Part shown: piece by piece, positions 18,630 to 28,612 of the stretch
How positions within the stretch are numbered: the stretch's first letter is position 1
How the letters are laid out: every line of letters begins with the position of its first letter
DNA from: Rhizobium sp. AAP43
Lineage (GTDB): Bacteria; Pseudomonadota; Alphaproteobacteria; Rhizobiales; Rhizobiaceae
NCBI RefSeq assembly: GCF_001296045.1
Contig: NZ_LJHS01000034.1
Span: 1 to 62,976 of the forward strand
Direction of reading: 5' to 3'
Length of the DNA: 62,976 bases
Translations under genes and position numbers: made by a program
The notes under the pieces: generated by a model
Database searches by the model: none
What the model was told of the DNA's origin: nothing
What the model saw: the letters and a program-made list of their open reading frames with translations, nothing else

Positions 18630-18808
18630 TTTTCGGTGTTCGATGGCAGATGTCGGCGTCGGTGGAGGTTCAGTGCACCGTTGAGATCGAGCAACAGCCT
18701 CTGCAGTGCCGCAATGGGTTCAGGCTTTTCGGCAATATGCTCATGCATGGATGCCGCCAGCCTCCCACACCCAAGCCGCTGGCGGGTTGTGATGTGACTG
18801 CTAGACAA
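18602..18808 (-). pseudogene. possible remnant reading frame upstream of the SQR-like gene
   Basis: This short frame (68 codons) reads like protein in its middle (MHEHIAEKPEPIAALQRLLL) and then runs into the promoter described above. It may be the C-terminal scrap of a lost regulator, or chance. No family is recognised. The rest of the 18565-18935 interval shows nothing else. Confidence 0.2.
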
Positions 18809-18935
18809 GGGCCACCCACGACGGCTCGATCACATCATTCAATGTGTTCTGCAGGCCGGTGTCACGAATTTGGCCATGGGAGTTTCCCATTGGCAGCAAG
18901 AGGTACGCGGTGTTTCCACCGCGCACTCAGAACGG

Positions 18936-19613
18936 TTAACGCAGCTGAGCAATCAGCGCCTTGGCGACACCTTCACTGCTCGCCGGGTTCTGCCCGGTTA
19001 CGAGTTTGCCGTCTTCGAGCACGAACGGCGCCCAGTCGGGACCCTTGCGATAATCGGCGCCCTGGGCGATGAAGGTGTCCTCGATCAGAAACGGCACGAC
19101 ATCGGTCAGTTCGACGGCGGCTTCCTCGCCATTCGTAAAGCCGGTTACGGTACGTCCCTTGACGATCGGATCGCCGTTGGCCGCTTTGACATTCTTGAGT
19201 ACACCTGGCGCGTGACAGACAAAGCCGATGGGTTTGCCAGCCCGCTCGAAGCTCTCAATGAGGTTGATCGATGCCTGGCTTTCCGCCAGATCCCACAATG
19301 GGCCATGGCCGCCAGGATAGAAGACGGTATCGAAATCGTCCTGACGCAGGCCATCAAGCTTCACGGTATTGGCAAGAACGGCCTGTGCGGCTGCATCTGC
19401 CTTGAAGCGATGCGTCAATTCGGTCTGGAAATCAGGCAGATCGCTCTTTGGATCGAGCGGCGGCTGCCCGCCCGCCGGGGATGCGACGGTGATGTCGGCA
19501 CCCGCATCCAGGAAGGTGTAGTAAGGTGCGGCGAACTCTTCCAGCCAGAACCCGGTCTTCTTTCCAGTGTTGCCGAGCGTGTCATGGCTGGTCAGAACCA
19601 TCAGTACTTTCAT
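18936..19613 (-). CDS. DJ-1/PfpI family protein (Hsp31/glyoxalase III-like)
   Basis: A 225-residue class I glutamine-amidotransferase-like protein. The nucleophile Cys133 sits in GFVCHAPG, and the GGHG motif (residues 101-104) and early GFWLEE are those of the Hsp31-type enzymes that convert methylglyoxal/glyoxal or repair glycated molecules. The ATG at 19613 starts the conserved MKVLMVLTSHD; an in-frame ATG 13 codons earlier is less likely. It is last in a leftward operon with ohr and an aldehyde dehydrogenase, suggesting defence against reactive aldehydes and peroxides. Confidence 0.85.
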   Translation of the reverse strand: MKVLMVLTSHDTLGNTGKKTGFWLEEFAAPYYTFLDAGADITVASPAGGQPPLDPKSDLPDFQTELTHRFKADAAAQAVLANTVKLDGLRQDDFDTVFYPGGHGPLWDLAESQASINLIESFERAGKPIGFVCHAPGVLKNVKAANGDPIVKGRTVTGFTNGEEAAVELTDVVPFLIEDTFIAQGADYRKGPDWAPFVLEDGKLVTGQNPASSEGVAKALIAQLR

Positions 19614-19664
19614 GCTATTTACTCCATCTAGATTTGAGATCGTTGATTTCATAGGTGCTCGGTG

Positions 19665-21083
19665 TCAGGCTTGGCCGGCCAGAGCTTTTTCCAGTGCCGT
19701 TTGCTTTTCGGCATAAGGCGCGCGCAGCCGAGCGCCGCTTGCGCCGCTTGCCCCCTGCACCACGACTGGACGAAAATGGCTGAAGCGTCGGAAGCCATGT
19801 ACACCATGATAGGCGCCAGTTCCCGAGGCCCCCACGCCGCCGAATGGCAAGGTATCAATGCTGGCATGCAGCATGATGTCGTTGATCACCAGCGCACCGG
19901 ACGTGACGCTCTGGGCAAATCGGTCGCGAAACTGTTGATCGTCGCTGAACAGATAAGCGGCGAGCGGTCGGTCATGCGCATTGATGCGGTCGATGGCCGC
20001 ATCAAGCGAGGCGACTGTCATGATTGGCAGAAGCGGGCCAAATATCTCCTCCTGCATCACGCGCATCGTTTCATTCACCCCCACCAGCAAGACGGGCGCA
20101 ATTTTACGGCCGTCGGCGCAATGGAATGGCTCACCTTCTGCAGCAAGCGGAATGGCGGTCGCGCCTTTTACTTCAGCATCCGCAATCAGCGTCATCAGTC
20201 TGTCGTAGTGACGTGGAGCAATTACCGAAGTGTAATCGGGATTGGCCTGGATGGTCGGGAAAGCGCGTGCCACGAAAGCGCGGGCGCTGGCAACGAATGC
20301 ATCCAGGTCAGCGGCAGACAGCATCACATAATCCGGCGCTAAACAGATCTGTCCGGCATTGAAGGTCTTAACCGTCAGCGTGCGTTCAGCCGCCGTCGCG
20401 ATATCAAAGCCATGCTCGATGACCACGGGGCACTTGCCACCCAACTCCAGGGTTACAGGAGTAAGGTTCTCGGCTGCCGCGCGCATCACGATCTTGCCGA
20501 CCTGGGTGCTGCCTGTGAATACAAGGTGATCAAAAGGCAGCGAAGTGAAGGCACTCGCCACGTCCGGCCCACCGATGACCACACCAAGTTCATCGGCGTC
20601 AAAGCTAGCGCCGACGAGTTCTGCGAGCAGATCAGCGGTGCGCGGCGTAAACTCCGACGGTTTGATCAATGCCGTGTTTCCGGCTGCAAAGACGCCAGCC
20701 AAGGGCGCGAAGGCAAGGTTGAGCGGGAAATTCCACGGCGAAACAATGCCGACCACGCCAAGCGGCTGCGGCTCGATCCAGGCCTGCACATCGTCCTCAG
20801 GACGAGTGACGACCTCACGAGCCATCCATTTTTCAAGGCCTCCGGCGCTATAGCGCAGACCGGCTGCGGTGGTGGCGATATCGGCGGCGAGGGTGTGATA
20901 GATCGCGCGATTTCCGAAGTCGGCGCTGATGGCACGGGCCAGCGCCTCGCGATTGTCGATCAGGAGTCGAGCCGCACGTTCCAGACGGTCACGCCGCGTC
21001 TCTGGACTGGCCGGACCTTGGGCGAGGTGCGCCCGCTTCATGGATTGCAGGATACCCGACAGCTCTGTTTTGATATCAGACAT
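19665..21083 (-). CDS. aldehyde dehydrogenase, coniferyl-aldehyde dehydrogenase type
   Basis: A 472-residue NAD(P)-dependent aldehyde dehydrogenase. GIVSPWNFPLNL (cofactor site), ELGGKCPVVI with the general-base Glu, and FNAGQICLAPDY with the catalytic Cys are intact. The short length, the APDY after the cysteine and the C-terminal GAYHGVHGFRRFSHFRPVV place it with the CalB/coniferyl aldehyde dehydrogenase branch. It lies 13 bp after ohr and about 50 bp before the DJ-1 gene, so all three are probably one transcript. Natural substrates may be aromatic or lipid-derived aldehydes. Confidence 0.9.
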   Translation of the reverse strand: MSDIKTELSGILQSMKRAHLAQGPASPETRRDRLERAARLLIDNREALARAISADFGNRAIYHTLAADIATTAAGLRYSAGGLEKWMAREVVTRPEDDVQAWIEPQPLGVVGIVSPWNFPLNLAFAPLAGVFAAGNTALIKPSEFTPRTADLLAELVGASFDADELGVVIGGPDVASAFTSLPFDHLVFTGSTQVGKIVMRAAAENLTPVTLELGGKCPVVIEHGFDIATAAERTLTVKTFNAGQICLAPDYVMLSAADLDAFVASARAFVARAFPTIQANPDYTSVIAPRHYDRLMTLIADAEVKGATAIPLAAEGEPFHCADGRKIAPVLLVGVNETMRVMQEEIFGPLLPIMTVASLDAAIDRINAHDRPLAAYLFSDDQQFRDRFAQSVTSGALVINDIMLHASIDTLPFGGVGASGTGAYHGVHGFRRFSHFRPVVVQGASGASGARLRAPYAEKQTALEKALAGQA

Positions 21084-21096
21084 TGTTCACAACTCC

Positions 21097-21519
21097 TCAA
21101 GCCAGGTTCAATGCGACATCGACATTGCCACGCAACGCATTGGAATAGGGGCAGACCGAGTGGGCAGCTTCGACAAGCGACTGTGCGGCCTCCCGGTCCA
21201 TGCCGGGAATGTCGATGGTGAGGGCAGCCGAAATACCGAAACCGCCTGCCGCCCGCGGGCCGATGCCAACAACAGCCGTAACCGCCGTTTCGGCAGCAAG
21301 AGTGATCTTCTGCGAAGCGGCCACGTTTTTCATTGCGGACAGGAAGCAGGCCGAATAGCCCGCGGCGAAGAGTTGCTCGGGATTGTTGCCATGCCCCTTG
21401 CCGCCCAGTTCGACAGGCATGTCTAGCCACACATTCAGCGAACCGTCCGCCGTGCGGGCTCGACCGTCACGACCACCGGTCGCTGTGGCGGAGGTGGTGT
21501 AGAGCGTTTTTGTCAGCAT
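21097..21519 (-). CDS. ohr: organic hydroperoxide resistance protein (Ohr/OsmC)
   Basis: A 140-residue Ohr-type peroxiredoxin-like enzyme that reduces organic hydroperoxides using lipoylated partners. Both redox cysteines are present, Cys58 in YSACFLSAM and Cys123 in VCPYSNA. Length and N-terminus (MLTKTLYTTSATATGGRDG) are those of the Ohr subgroup. It is the first gene of the operon and faces a LysR regulator; the usual MarR-type OhrR is not adjacent. Confidence 0.93.
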   Translation of the reverse strand: MLTKTLYTTSATATGGRDGRARTADGSLNVWLDMPVELGGKGHGNNPEQLFAAGYSACFLSAMKNVAASQKITLAAETAVTAVVGIGPRAAGGFGISAALTIDIPGMDREAAQSLVEAAHSVCPYSNALRGNVDVALNLA

Positions 21520-21627
21520 CGTGAAAACTCCTTCGAAGCATCAACCGTCTGAACTTTTGTCTACACTCTTCCGTTCGCCCGGGCTCACAAGACGCTTGCT
21601 TTCTGCCATCAAAAATATGATGGCTAC

Positions 21628-22539
21628 GTGATGTCGCTCATCCGTCTTAGAAGCTTTGTCGAAGTGTATCGCCTGCGATCGCTCTCCGCTGCAGCGCGCA
21701 GCCTCAACCTGACGCAATCGAACGTCTCCCAGCATATTGCGGGACTGGAAGTGGCACTGGGTCGCAAGTTGTTCGAGCGCGGCGCGCGGGGGGTCATCCC
21801 GACAATCACTGCAGAAGAACTCGCAGCCGACCTTGCGGATCATCTGGACCTGTCGGAACAGGCGCTGGCGAAAGCACGAGCGCGATCCACGGAACTCGTC
21901 GGAGCAATCCGCATCATCGGTCATGCTGATTTCATGGCGGAAGTGCTGACCTTGCACCTTCCAAAACTGGTGGATGCCGGAATTCGCATCCGCTTGCAGC
22001 CCGCTCATCGCGACATGCTGCAGCAGATGTTGATCGAGGGTCACTTCGACCTTGGAATTTCCGCCTATCCCATAACCGACACGCGCCTGCGCACGGAATT
22101 GATCCGGGAGGAACCCGTGGTCGCCGTGGCCGCTCCAGCCGTAGCGGAGCGGATAAAGGCCAACCCAAGCCTGTCGGAGGGGATACGGAGCGAGGCATTG
22201 CTATCCTACAGCCTGGACCTGCCATTGATCGATGTCTGGCTTGCAGGCAATGGTCTTGAGGACGTTCAAGCGTCTCCATCCGTTACAAGCCCCGATTTGC
22301 GTGTTCTGCGCAACTTGCTGCTCGGCGGAATGGGATGGTCGATTTTGCCGAAGTATCTGTGTCAGGACGCCATCGCGGAAGGAAGGCTTCACGTCATTCC
22401 GCCTCCCCGACGCGCAACAACAAATACCTACTGGCTGGTCTGGCTTCCAACGATTCTGCGCCATCCTCGAGTTGCGCATGCGCGGCAAATCCTACTGAGA
22501 GGACTTCAAGAGCAGTCTTCTCAAGAGAAGGCCATATAG
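21628..22539 (+). CDS. LysR family transcriptional regulator
   Basis: About 303 residues with an N-terminal winged helix-turn-helix (RSLSAAARSLNLTQSNVSQHIAGLE, given as residues about 15-40) and a substrate-binding-like effector domain to the end. It starts with GTG at 21628 or the adjacent ATG at 21631. It is divergent from ohr across 108 bp and is the natural candidate to control the ohr-aldehyde dehydrogenase-DJ-1 operon. The inducer is unknown. A sensing cysteine, as in OxyR, is not obvious. Confidence 0.88.
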   Translation: MMSLIRLRSFVEVYRLRSLSAAARSLNLTQSNVSQHIAGLEVALGRKLFERGARGVIPTITAEELAADLADHLDLSEQALAKARARSTELVGAIRIIGHADFMAEVLTLHLPKLVDAGIRIRLQPAHRDMLQQMLIEGHFDLGISAYPITDTRLRTELIREEPVVAVAAPAVAERIKANPSLSEGIRSEALLSYSLDLPLIDVWLAGNGLEDVQASPSVTSPDLRVLRNLLLGGMGWSILPKYLCQDAIAEGRLHVIPPPRRATTNTYWLVWLPTILRHPRVAHARQILLRGLQEQSSQEKAI

Positions 22540-22639
22540 CCCGGCACGGCACGAAACAGAATCGGGATGGCATTCTTGATCCTGTTATTGCGGGGCTGCC
22601 AACGCACGCTTCACTGACCGGGGTGAGGATGTTGTCCTG

Positions 22640-22775
22640 ACCATTCAGTAGCCGGTATTGCATGCCGTCTTCCGAACGATCTGTCATGAAGGCCTTGGAC
22701 CAAACCAGGTTCGGCGCATCCGGCACAGTCAAGCTATCGGGCTTGTCCCGCTTCAAACGTTTGAACGCCACTGCT
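22640..22775 (-). pseudogene. IS3-family transposase (OrfB) remnant
   Basis: Within the 540-bp gap between the LysR gene and the guanidine operon, the minus strand encodes a stretch matching the start of the catalytic part of IS3-group OrfB transposases: FKRLKRDKPDSLTVPDAPN, then VWS..FMTDRSEDG and YRLLN. The usual downstream text (DDFNREGLGIE) is lost and replaced by unrelated sequence. This is a dead fragment of about 45 codons. The surrounding bases 22540-22640 and 22775-23081 show no gene. Confidence 0.65.
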
Positions 22776-23081
22776 TTCCCGCCCCCTGGGCCGACAGGCA
22801 AATGCTCGCAATTGCGGCAAGTCTCTCCGCGTAGAGACAGCCACGTTCCCTGAGAAGAGAACGAGGCGTCATCGCGATATTTGGACGGCGTCAGAGACGA
22901 TTTGTCTTGAGAACATTCAAGGCGAAGGAATATTGAAGCGATCGCAGAAAAATTGCGATGAGCACTCAACGATGCCTTCTGAAGAATTTTTCCCGCCCAA
23001 ATCCACGAATTGCACTGCGCGCCTCTAGGCATTCAACGAATAGCTGCAAAAAATTCTGTAGAGTTTGGAAAACTCTCTTTT

Positions 23082-24890
23082 TCATTTTTTGCTCCTTTCC
23101 GCCGATACATAGGCGCGCCAGCCGCCGAGATCCGTGACTTCCCGCGCGCCTTGGATGGCATAGGGCTCGCAGAGGAAGCCCGAGACTTGGGCGCCGTCAT
23201 CGAGCGTGACCTTGCCGATGCCGAGCGGTGCGGGGATGTTCTGGACGAAGCGGCCGAAGGCAGCGGGCGTGACCTTCCAGACTTCCACTTCAAGCCCCTT
23301 GCCTTCAAAACCCGGCTCACGGATCAGGCCCGGCTTGGGTGGCGTGGTGTTGGGCAGGACGAAGAGGCGGTAGTCGCCGGCGGTGCGGCAGGTCTTCACC
23401 AGCTTGCCGCCGGGACCCGTCAGTTCGTGGTTGAGCGGCATGCCGGTCAGATGCGCGCCGACAACCATGATGGTGACGAGGCCATCGTCGGGCTCGGCAA
23501 CCTTCGAGGCTTCCGGCAGGGCTACAGTCTTGTCCTTGCCCATACCGGACTGAGCGGCGCGGTGCATGGCATCGGCAAAGGGCGCCAGCGCATCGTCGGA
23601 GAAGGAGGGGCCGAAGAAGGTGACGCCGCTGGGCAGACCGTCGGAGCCGAAGCCGCCGGGCACGGCGATGGCCGCATAGCCGAAAAGATTGGCGAAGTTT
23701 GTGTAGCGGCCGAAATGACTGTTCTTGACGATCGGGTCTGCCAGCATCGCCTCGACCGTATAGGTCGTGGGCGAGGTCGGCAGCATCAGGACGTCGAGCT
23801 TCTCCCATTCGACAAGTGCCTTCTGGCGGAGATGGCCGAGCTTGTACTGGCCTTCGAAAGCCGCGACGGCATCATAACCCCTGGCACCTTCGATGATGGT
23901 GCGCACCGTCGGATCGAAATCAGCGGCATTGGTGCCGATGAACTCCTTTACCGCTGCGAGACGCTCGGCCACCCAGGGGCCGTTGTAAAGCAGTTCGGCG
24001 GCCTGCCGGAACGGCGCGTAGTCGAAAGGAACGATGGTGGCCCCGAGTGATTTCGCCCGCTCGATCGCCTGATCGTAGAGGGCTTCAACGGCCTTGTTCC
24101 CGAAGAACTCGCGCTCGGCTCCTTCGAGCACACCGATGCGCAGGCCTGAACCCGGCAGGGCCACTGGCGACGCCCTGCGGGAATAGGGATCACCGGCGTC
24201 ATAGCCATCCATGACCTTGCGGATCGCGACACCATCGCCGACGGTCGCGGAAAAGACCGTGACGACGTCGACACTGCGGCAGGCCGGCACGACGCCGACA
24301 TTCGGCACGAGGCCGGGCGTTGGCTTGATGCCGACAAGGTTGTTGAAGGCGGCGGGCACGCGGCCGGAACCGGCGGTATCGGTGCCGAGCGCAAAGCTTG
24401 CGAGGCCGGCCGCAACCGTGACGGCCGAGCCGGACGAGGAGCCGCCAGAGACATAGTCCTTGTCGAAGACGGAGCGCGGAGCACCATAAGGAGACCGTGT
24501 GCCGTTCAGGCCCGTCGCAAACTGGTCGAGATTGGTCTTGCCGATGACGATGGCCCCCGCAGCCTTCAGTCTCGCGACGACCGTTGCGTCCTTCTCAGGC
24601 TGGTAGGCGAAGGCGGGGCAGGCTGCGGTGGTCGGCAGGCCGGAGACGTCGATATTGTCCTTGACCGCGAAGGGCACGCCCCAGAGCGGCAAACTGTTCG
24701 GCTCCGGCGCGCGCTCCATCAGGGCCTTTGCGGCTGCCCGCAAGTCATCCTCCGGCGTCTGCGTGATGAAGACCGCCCGATCGTCTGAAGCCTTGCGGCG
24801 GGTGATCACCTCCTCGACGAGATCGAGTGGGGTGAGCCCGCTGGCATAGGCGGACTTGAGCGAAGCGAGATCGAGAATAGTCGGCAGCAT
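23082..24890 (-). CDS. atzF: allophanate hydrolase
   Basis: A 602-residue enzyme that splits allophanate into two ammonia and two CO2. The N-terminal amidase-signature domain (residues 1-440) has the glycine/serine-rich GGSSSGSAV motif near residue 150 and the upstream catalytic Lys region (PFAVKDNID). The C-terminal domain (about 470-602) is the decarboxylating part found in AtzF-type enzymes. Its ATG overlaps the TAA of the carboxylase gene by one base. It performs the last step of guanidine (or urea) breakdown in this operon and is the last gene before the IS3 scar. Confidence 0.93.
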   Translation of the reverse strand: MLPTILDLASLKSAYASGLTPLDLVEEVITRRKASDDRAVFITQTPEDDLRAAAKALMERAPEPNSLPLWGVPFAVKDNIDVSGLPTTAACPAFAYQPEKDATVVARLKAAGAIVIGKTNLDQFATGLNGTRSPYGAPRSVFDKDYVSGGSSSGSAVTVAAGLASFALGTDTAGSGRVPAAFNNLVGIKPTPGLVPNVGVVPACRSVDVVTVFSATVGDGVAIRKVMDGYDAGDPYSRRASPVALPGSGLRIGVLEGAEREFFGNKAVEALYDQAIERAKSLGATIVPFDYAPFRQAAELLYNGPWVAERLAAVKEFIGTNAADFDPTVRTIIEGARGYDAVAAFEGQYKLGHLRQKALVEWEKLDVLMLPTSPTTYTVEAMLADPIVKNSHFGRYTNFANLFGYAAIAVPGGFGSDGLPSGVTFFGPSFSDDALAPFADAMHRAAQSGMGKDKTVALPEASKVAEPDDGLVTIMVVGAHLTGMPLNHELTGPGGKLVKTCRTAGDYRLFVLPNTTPPKPGLIREPGFEGKGLEVEVWKVTPAAFGRFVQNIPAPLGIGKVTLDDGAQVSGFLCEPYAIQGAREVTDLGGWRAYVSAERSKK

Positions 24891-27800
24891 TACAGATCCT
24901 CCAAGATGACCAGGACATCGCCGGCCTTGACGTTGCGACCCGGCCCGGCACGCAGGTCCCGGACGCGGCCAGCGGCATGGGCAGTGACGGTGATTTCCAT
25001 TTTCATCGACTCGATGATGGCAAGCGTGTCGCCTGCCTGCACGGACTGGCCTTCCTCGACCAGCAATTTCCAGACATTGCCGGGCACGGCAGTCTCCACC
25101 CCGAAGCAGCCCTCGGGGATATCGCCGCCGAGGCTTGCGCCCGCGCCGTCATCCACCTGGAAACTATCGAGCCCTTCGTCCTTCCAGCGCTTGCGCTCCG
25201 CCTCGAAAGCCGCCTGCTGTCCCTGCTTGAAGGCGCCGATGCTCTCTGCATTGCGGGCCATCTCCGCCTCGTAGTCGGCATAGGAGAAGGTGCCCTCGTC
25301 GATCCGGATCGGATAACCGCCATGCGGGAATGCGGCGCGGGCCTCTGTAAGTTCTTCGTGGCTCACGGGGAAGAAGCGGATCTGGTCGAAGAAATCGAGC
25401 AGCCAGGGCTTGTCCTTGGCAAAGACATCCGTCTGCCGCCAGGTATTCCACACCTGAATCGTGCGGCCGAAGAGCTGATAGCCGCCCGGCCCTTCCATGC
25501 CGTAGATGCACATATAGGCCCCGCCAATGCCGACGGCGTTCTCAGGCGTCCATGTGCGGGCCGGATTGTACTTCGTCGTCACCAGCCGGTGGCGGGGATC
25601 GATGGGGGTTGCAACCGGCGCGCCGAGATAGACATCGCCGAGGCCCATCACGAGATAGGAGGCGTTGAAGATCGTGTCCTTCACCGCCTGCTCGTCGGGG
25701 AGCCCGTTGATGCGGCGGATGAACTCGATGTTCGACGGGCACCATGGCGCGTTAGGTCGGACGAGTTCCTGATACTTGCGCATGGCCAGTTCCGCATCCG
25801 GATCATTCCAGGAGAGCGGCAGCCAGACGGTCCGGCTCGGCACCTTGACGGCTGAGACCGGAGGCAGGCTCTTCTCGATCTCGGCGAGTGCGGCGAGAAG
25901 TTTCAAGCGCGACAGCGTGGTGCTGTCATAGTGGATCTGCAGCGATCGGATACCGGGTGTCAGATCGATCAGGCCCTGAAGCTTCGCCTCCTTGACTGCC
26001 TGCATCAGCAGATGGACGCGCATGCGGATGCCGATATCGAGCTGCATCGGGCCGTATTCGACCAGCAGATTGTCGTCCCCCTGTCGGCGGTAGACGACGG
26101 GGATGGGCCCGGTATCGTGGGAGGCGAGGATGGGGGAGCCGAAGGCGGTGTGCCGAGCCTTACCCCCCTCTGCCCTGCCGGGCATCTCCCCCACAAGGGG
26201 GGAGAGCGGGGAGGCGGCCGTCTCGCCTGCCGCATCGGTTGAATTGGACGTGAGCTCTTTTGCAGTCTCAGGCAAGGCCGGCGATGGACCACTCTCCCCC
26301 CTTGTGGGGGAGATGTCCGGCAGGACAGAGGGGGGTAAACCGGGGACGGAACCTGCGGAAAGGACACCATCCTCCTCACGCGTCACCGCATGAAACCGGA
26401 TTCTATCTCCCGGCTTGAACTGGCCCATCTTCCACTGCTCGTCGCGGGCAATCACCGCAGGGCAGACGAAGCCGCCGAGGCTGGGGCCGTCGGGGCCGAG
26501 AATGATCGGCATGTCGCCGGTAAAGTCGATCGCGCCAATCGCATAGGCATTGTCATGCAGGTTCGACGGGTGAAGCCCCGCCTCGCCGCCATCGGTGCGG
26601 GCCCATTTGGGGGCCGGACCGATCAGCCGCACACCCGTGCGCGCCGAGTTGAAATGCACCTCGTAAGGCGTCGAGAACAACGTCTCGATATCCTCTTCGA
26701 GGAAGAAGTCAGGCGCGCCATGCGGACCATAGAGCACGCCGACGGACCATTCGCGGGTCAGTTCTGCAGGCTCGGTTGCCGGCAGGACATCGGTCTGGTT
26801 ACGGCGCGCCAATCGCAGAACGTGTCCCGCCCGCAAAGTGCCGGTGGCATTGCCGCCGAACTGGCCGAGGCCGAAGGTGGCGCGGGAGCCCATGACCACG
26901 GGGGCATCGAAGCCGCCGGAAACCGCCAGATAGGCGCGCTGACCGGCACCGGCGATGCTGCCGATGGCCAGCGTCTGGCCGGCTTTCACCTGGACCGTTT
27001 GATTGTGGGGCACCTCGACGCCGTCGAGCTTCATCGGCATCACGGCGCCCGCAAGTGCGATCACCGTATCAGAGAAGAATTTTAGCACCGGCCCGGAGAC
27101 GGTCAGTTCCAGGGCCGCCGTATGATCGTGGTTGCCGACCAGCCGATTGGCATGGCGGAAGGAGCGTTCGTCCATCGGGCCCGATGGCGGGACGCCGACA
27201 TGCCAGAGACCGAGACGGCCCGGCAGTTCCTGGAGGCTCGACTGCGCGCCAGGGGCGATCACCTCGACGACATCGGGCACGAAGGCGAAATCCTTCAAGG
27301 CCGTGGTCGCGACATCACCGCTTCGGAACAGGTCGGAGACGGCGATGGCCTTGAGGTATTCGAGGTTGGTCTCGATGCCGGCAAGCGAGGTTTCTTCCAG
27401 CGCGGAGGAGAGCGCCGCAATGGCCGTATCCCGATCCGCGCCCGAGACGATCACCTTGGCGAGCATGGGATCGTAGAAGGGTGTGACCTCGGTTCCCGTC
27501 TCTACCCAACCGTCAACGCGGATGCCATCGGGGAAGGCAACTTCGGTCAGCAGACCGGCACTCGGGCGAAAGCCGGCATGGGGCATTTCGGCATAGACGC
27601 GCGCTTCGATCGCGGCCCCACTCGGCACGAGGCTTTCCTTGCCCGTCAGCACATCTTCGCCGGCAGCTTGGCGGATCATCCATTCGACCAGATCCACACC
27701 GAAGACGGCTTCCGTGACCGGATGTTCGACCTGCAGTCGGGTGTTCACCTCGAGGAAGTAGAATTCTTCGCGGGCGGGATCATAGATGAATTCAACGGTG

Positions 27801-28612
27801 CCGGCGGAGGCGTAAGCGACCTGCTGGCCGAGCGACACGGCGGCGGCGTGCAGGCGCTGGCGCACGGCATCGGACAGACCAGGTGCCGGTGTTTCCTCGA
27901 TCACCTTCTGGTTCCGGCGCTGGAGCGAGCAGTCGCGTTCGCCGAGCGCAATCACCCTGCCCCTGCCATCGCCGAAGATTTGCACCTCGACATGGCGGGC
28001 CTTGGAGACGAAGCGTTCGAGATAGACGCGGGCATCGCCGAAGCTGGATTTCGCCGTGCGCTGTACTGTGTCGAAGGCAGCGGCAAGAGCCTCCGCATTG
28101 TCGCAGAGCTGCATGCCGATACCGCCGCCGCCAGCTGTCGATTTCAGCATCACCGGATAGCCAATCTGCTCCGCTGCGGAGAGCGCGTCTTCCCGGCTGT
28201 CGAGCAGGCCGGAGCCGGGCAATAAGGGCACGCCACTCGCCTTGGCCAGTTCGCGGGCCGTGTGCTTCAGGCCGAAGGCGGAGATGTTGTCCGGCGTCGG
28301 GCCGATGAAGGTGATGCCTTCCACCTTCAGCCGTTCGGCAAAGCCGATGTTCTCCGAGAGGAAGCCATAGCCGGGATGCACGGCTTGCGCACCCGTCTGA
28401 CGGCAGGCGGCAATCACGGCATCGACGTTGAGATAGCTTTCGCTGGCGGGTGCGGGGCCGAGGCGCACCGCCTCGTCGGCCATGAGCACGGCCTTCGAAA
28501 AGCGGTCGGCATCGGAATAGACCGCAACGCTTGCGATCCCCATCTTCTGAAGCGTCTTGATGACGCGCACGGCGATCTCGCCGCGATTGGCAATCAAAAC
28601 CTTGTTGAACAT
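24890..28612 (-). CDS. uca: urea/guanidine carboxylase (biotin-dependent) with an in-frame repeat insertion
   Basis: A 1240-residue biotin enzyme. It has a biotin carboxylase domain with ATP-grasp (about 1-450, [17 protein letters not shown]), the KipA/KipI-like carboxyltransferase parts (about 475-750 and 835-1050), and a biotinyl domain with Lys1204 in ESMKM. Classical annotation is urea carboxylase. Beside the two DUF1989 deiminase proteins, with a guanidine-I riboswitch upstream, it is better read as guanidine carboxylase, making carboxyguanidine; this is inference from established operons. Residues about 759-818, between the KipA and KipI parts, come from a palindromic repeat inserted in frame and look low-complexity. 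The ATG at 28612 is chosen over upstream ATGs because it begins the conserved domain. Confidence 0.92.
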   Translation of the reverse strand: MFNKVLIANRGEIAVRVIKTLQKMGIASVAVYSDADRFSKAVLMADEAVRLGPAPASESYLNVDAVIAACRQTGAQAVHPGYGFLSENIGFAERLKVEGITFIGPTPDNISAFGLKHTARELAKASGVPLLPGSGLLDSREDALSAAEQIGYPVMLKSTAGGGGIGMQLCDNAEALAAAFDTVQRTAKSSFGDARVYLERFVSKARHVEVQIFGDGRGRVIALGERDCSLQRRNQKVIEETPAPGLSDAVRQRLHAAAVSLGQQVAYASAGTVEFIYDPAREEFYFLEVNTRLQVEHPVTEAVFGVDLVEWMIRQAAGEDVLTGKESLVPSGAAIEARVYAEMPHAGFRPSAGLLTEVAFPDGIRVDGWVETGTEVTPFYDPMLAKVIVSGADRDTAIAALSSALEETSLAGIETNLEYLKAIAVSDLFRSGDVATTALKDFAFVPDVVEVIAPGAQSSLQELPGRLGLWHVGVPPSGPMDERSFRHANRLVGNHDHTAALELTVSGPVLKFFSDTVIALAGAVMPMKLDGVEVPHNQTVQVKAGQTLAIGSIAGAGQRAYLAVSGGFDAPVVMGSRATFGLGQFGGNATGTLRAGHVLRLARRNQTDVLPATEPAELTREWSVGVLYGPHGAPDFFLEEDIETLFSTPYEVHFNSARTGVRLIGPAPKWARTDGGEAGLHPSNLHDNAYAIGAIDFTGDMPIILGPDGPSLGGFVCPAVIARDEQWKMGQFKPGDRIRFHAVTREEDGVLSAGSVPGLPPSVLPDISPTRGESGPSPALPETAKELTSNSTDAAGETAASPLSPLVGEMPGRAEGGKARHTAFGSPILASHDTGPIPVVYRRQGDDNLLVEYGPMQLDIGIRMRVHLLMQAVKEAKLQGLIDLTPGIRSLQIHYDSTTLSRLKLLAALAEIEKSLPPVSAVKVPSRTVWLPLSWNDPDAELAMRKYQELVRPNAPWCPSNIEFIRRINGLPDEQAVKDTIFNASYLVMGLGDVYLGAPVATPIDPRHRLVTTKYNPARTWTPENAVGIGGAYMCIYGMEGPGGYQLFGRTIQVWNTWRQTDVFAKDKPWLLDFFDQIRFFPVSHEELTEARAAFPHGGYPIRIDEGTFSYADYEAEMARNAESIGAFKQGQQAAFEAERKRWKDEGLDSFQVDDGAGASLGGDIPEGCFGVETAVPGNVWKLLVEEGQSVQAGDTLAIIESMKMEITVTAHAAGRVRDLRAGPGRNVKAGDVLVILEDL
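26161..26337. repeat. rhizobial palindromic repeat element inside the carboxylase gene
   Basis: Two 46-bp arms (26161-26206 and 26292-26337) are inverted repeats of each other with 44 of 46 positions matching. Each arm has its own smaller dyad (CTCCCCC..GGGGGAG type). An 85-bp spacer lies between. The whole is 177 bp, exactly 59 codons, and is read through without stops. The arm sequence is of the kind scattered between genes in Rhizobiaceae (RIME-like repeats); the exact family name needs a database. Confidence 0.85.

Noticed and set aside
18650..19072. 140-codon plus-strand frame between the SQR-like and DJ-1 genes
   Set aside because: It overlaps the end of the DJ-1 gene and has no protein-like features.
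26103..26393. 96-codon plus-strand frame over the palindromic element
   Set aside because: It exists only because the element is nearly self-complementary; the true coding frame is on the minus strand.
27122..28225. 367-codon plus-strand frame opposite the biotin carboxylase
   Set aside because: The minus strand encodes a textbook ATP-grasp domain here; the plus frame has no recognisable features.
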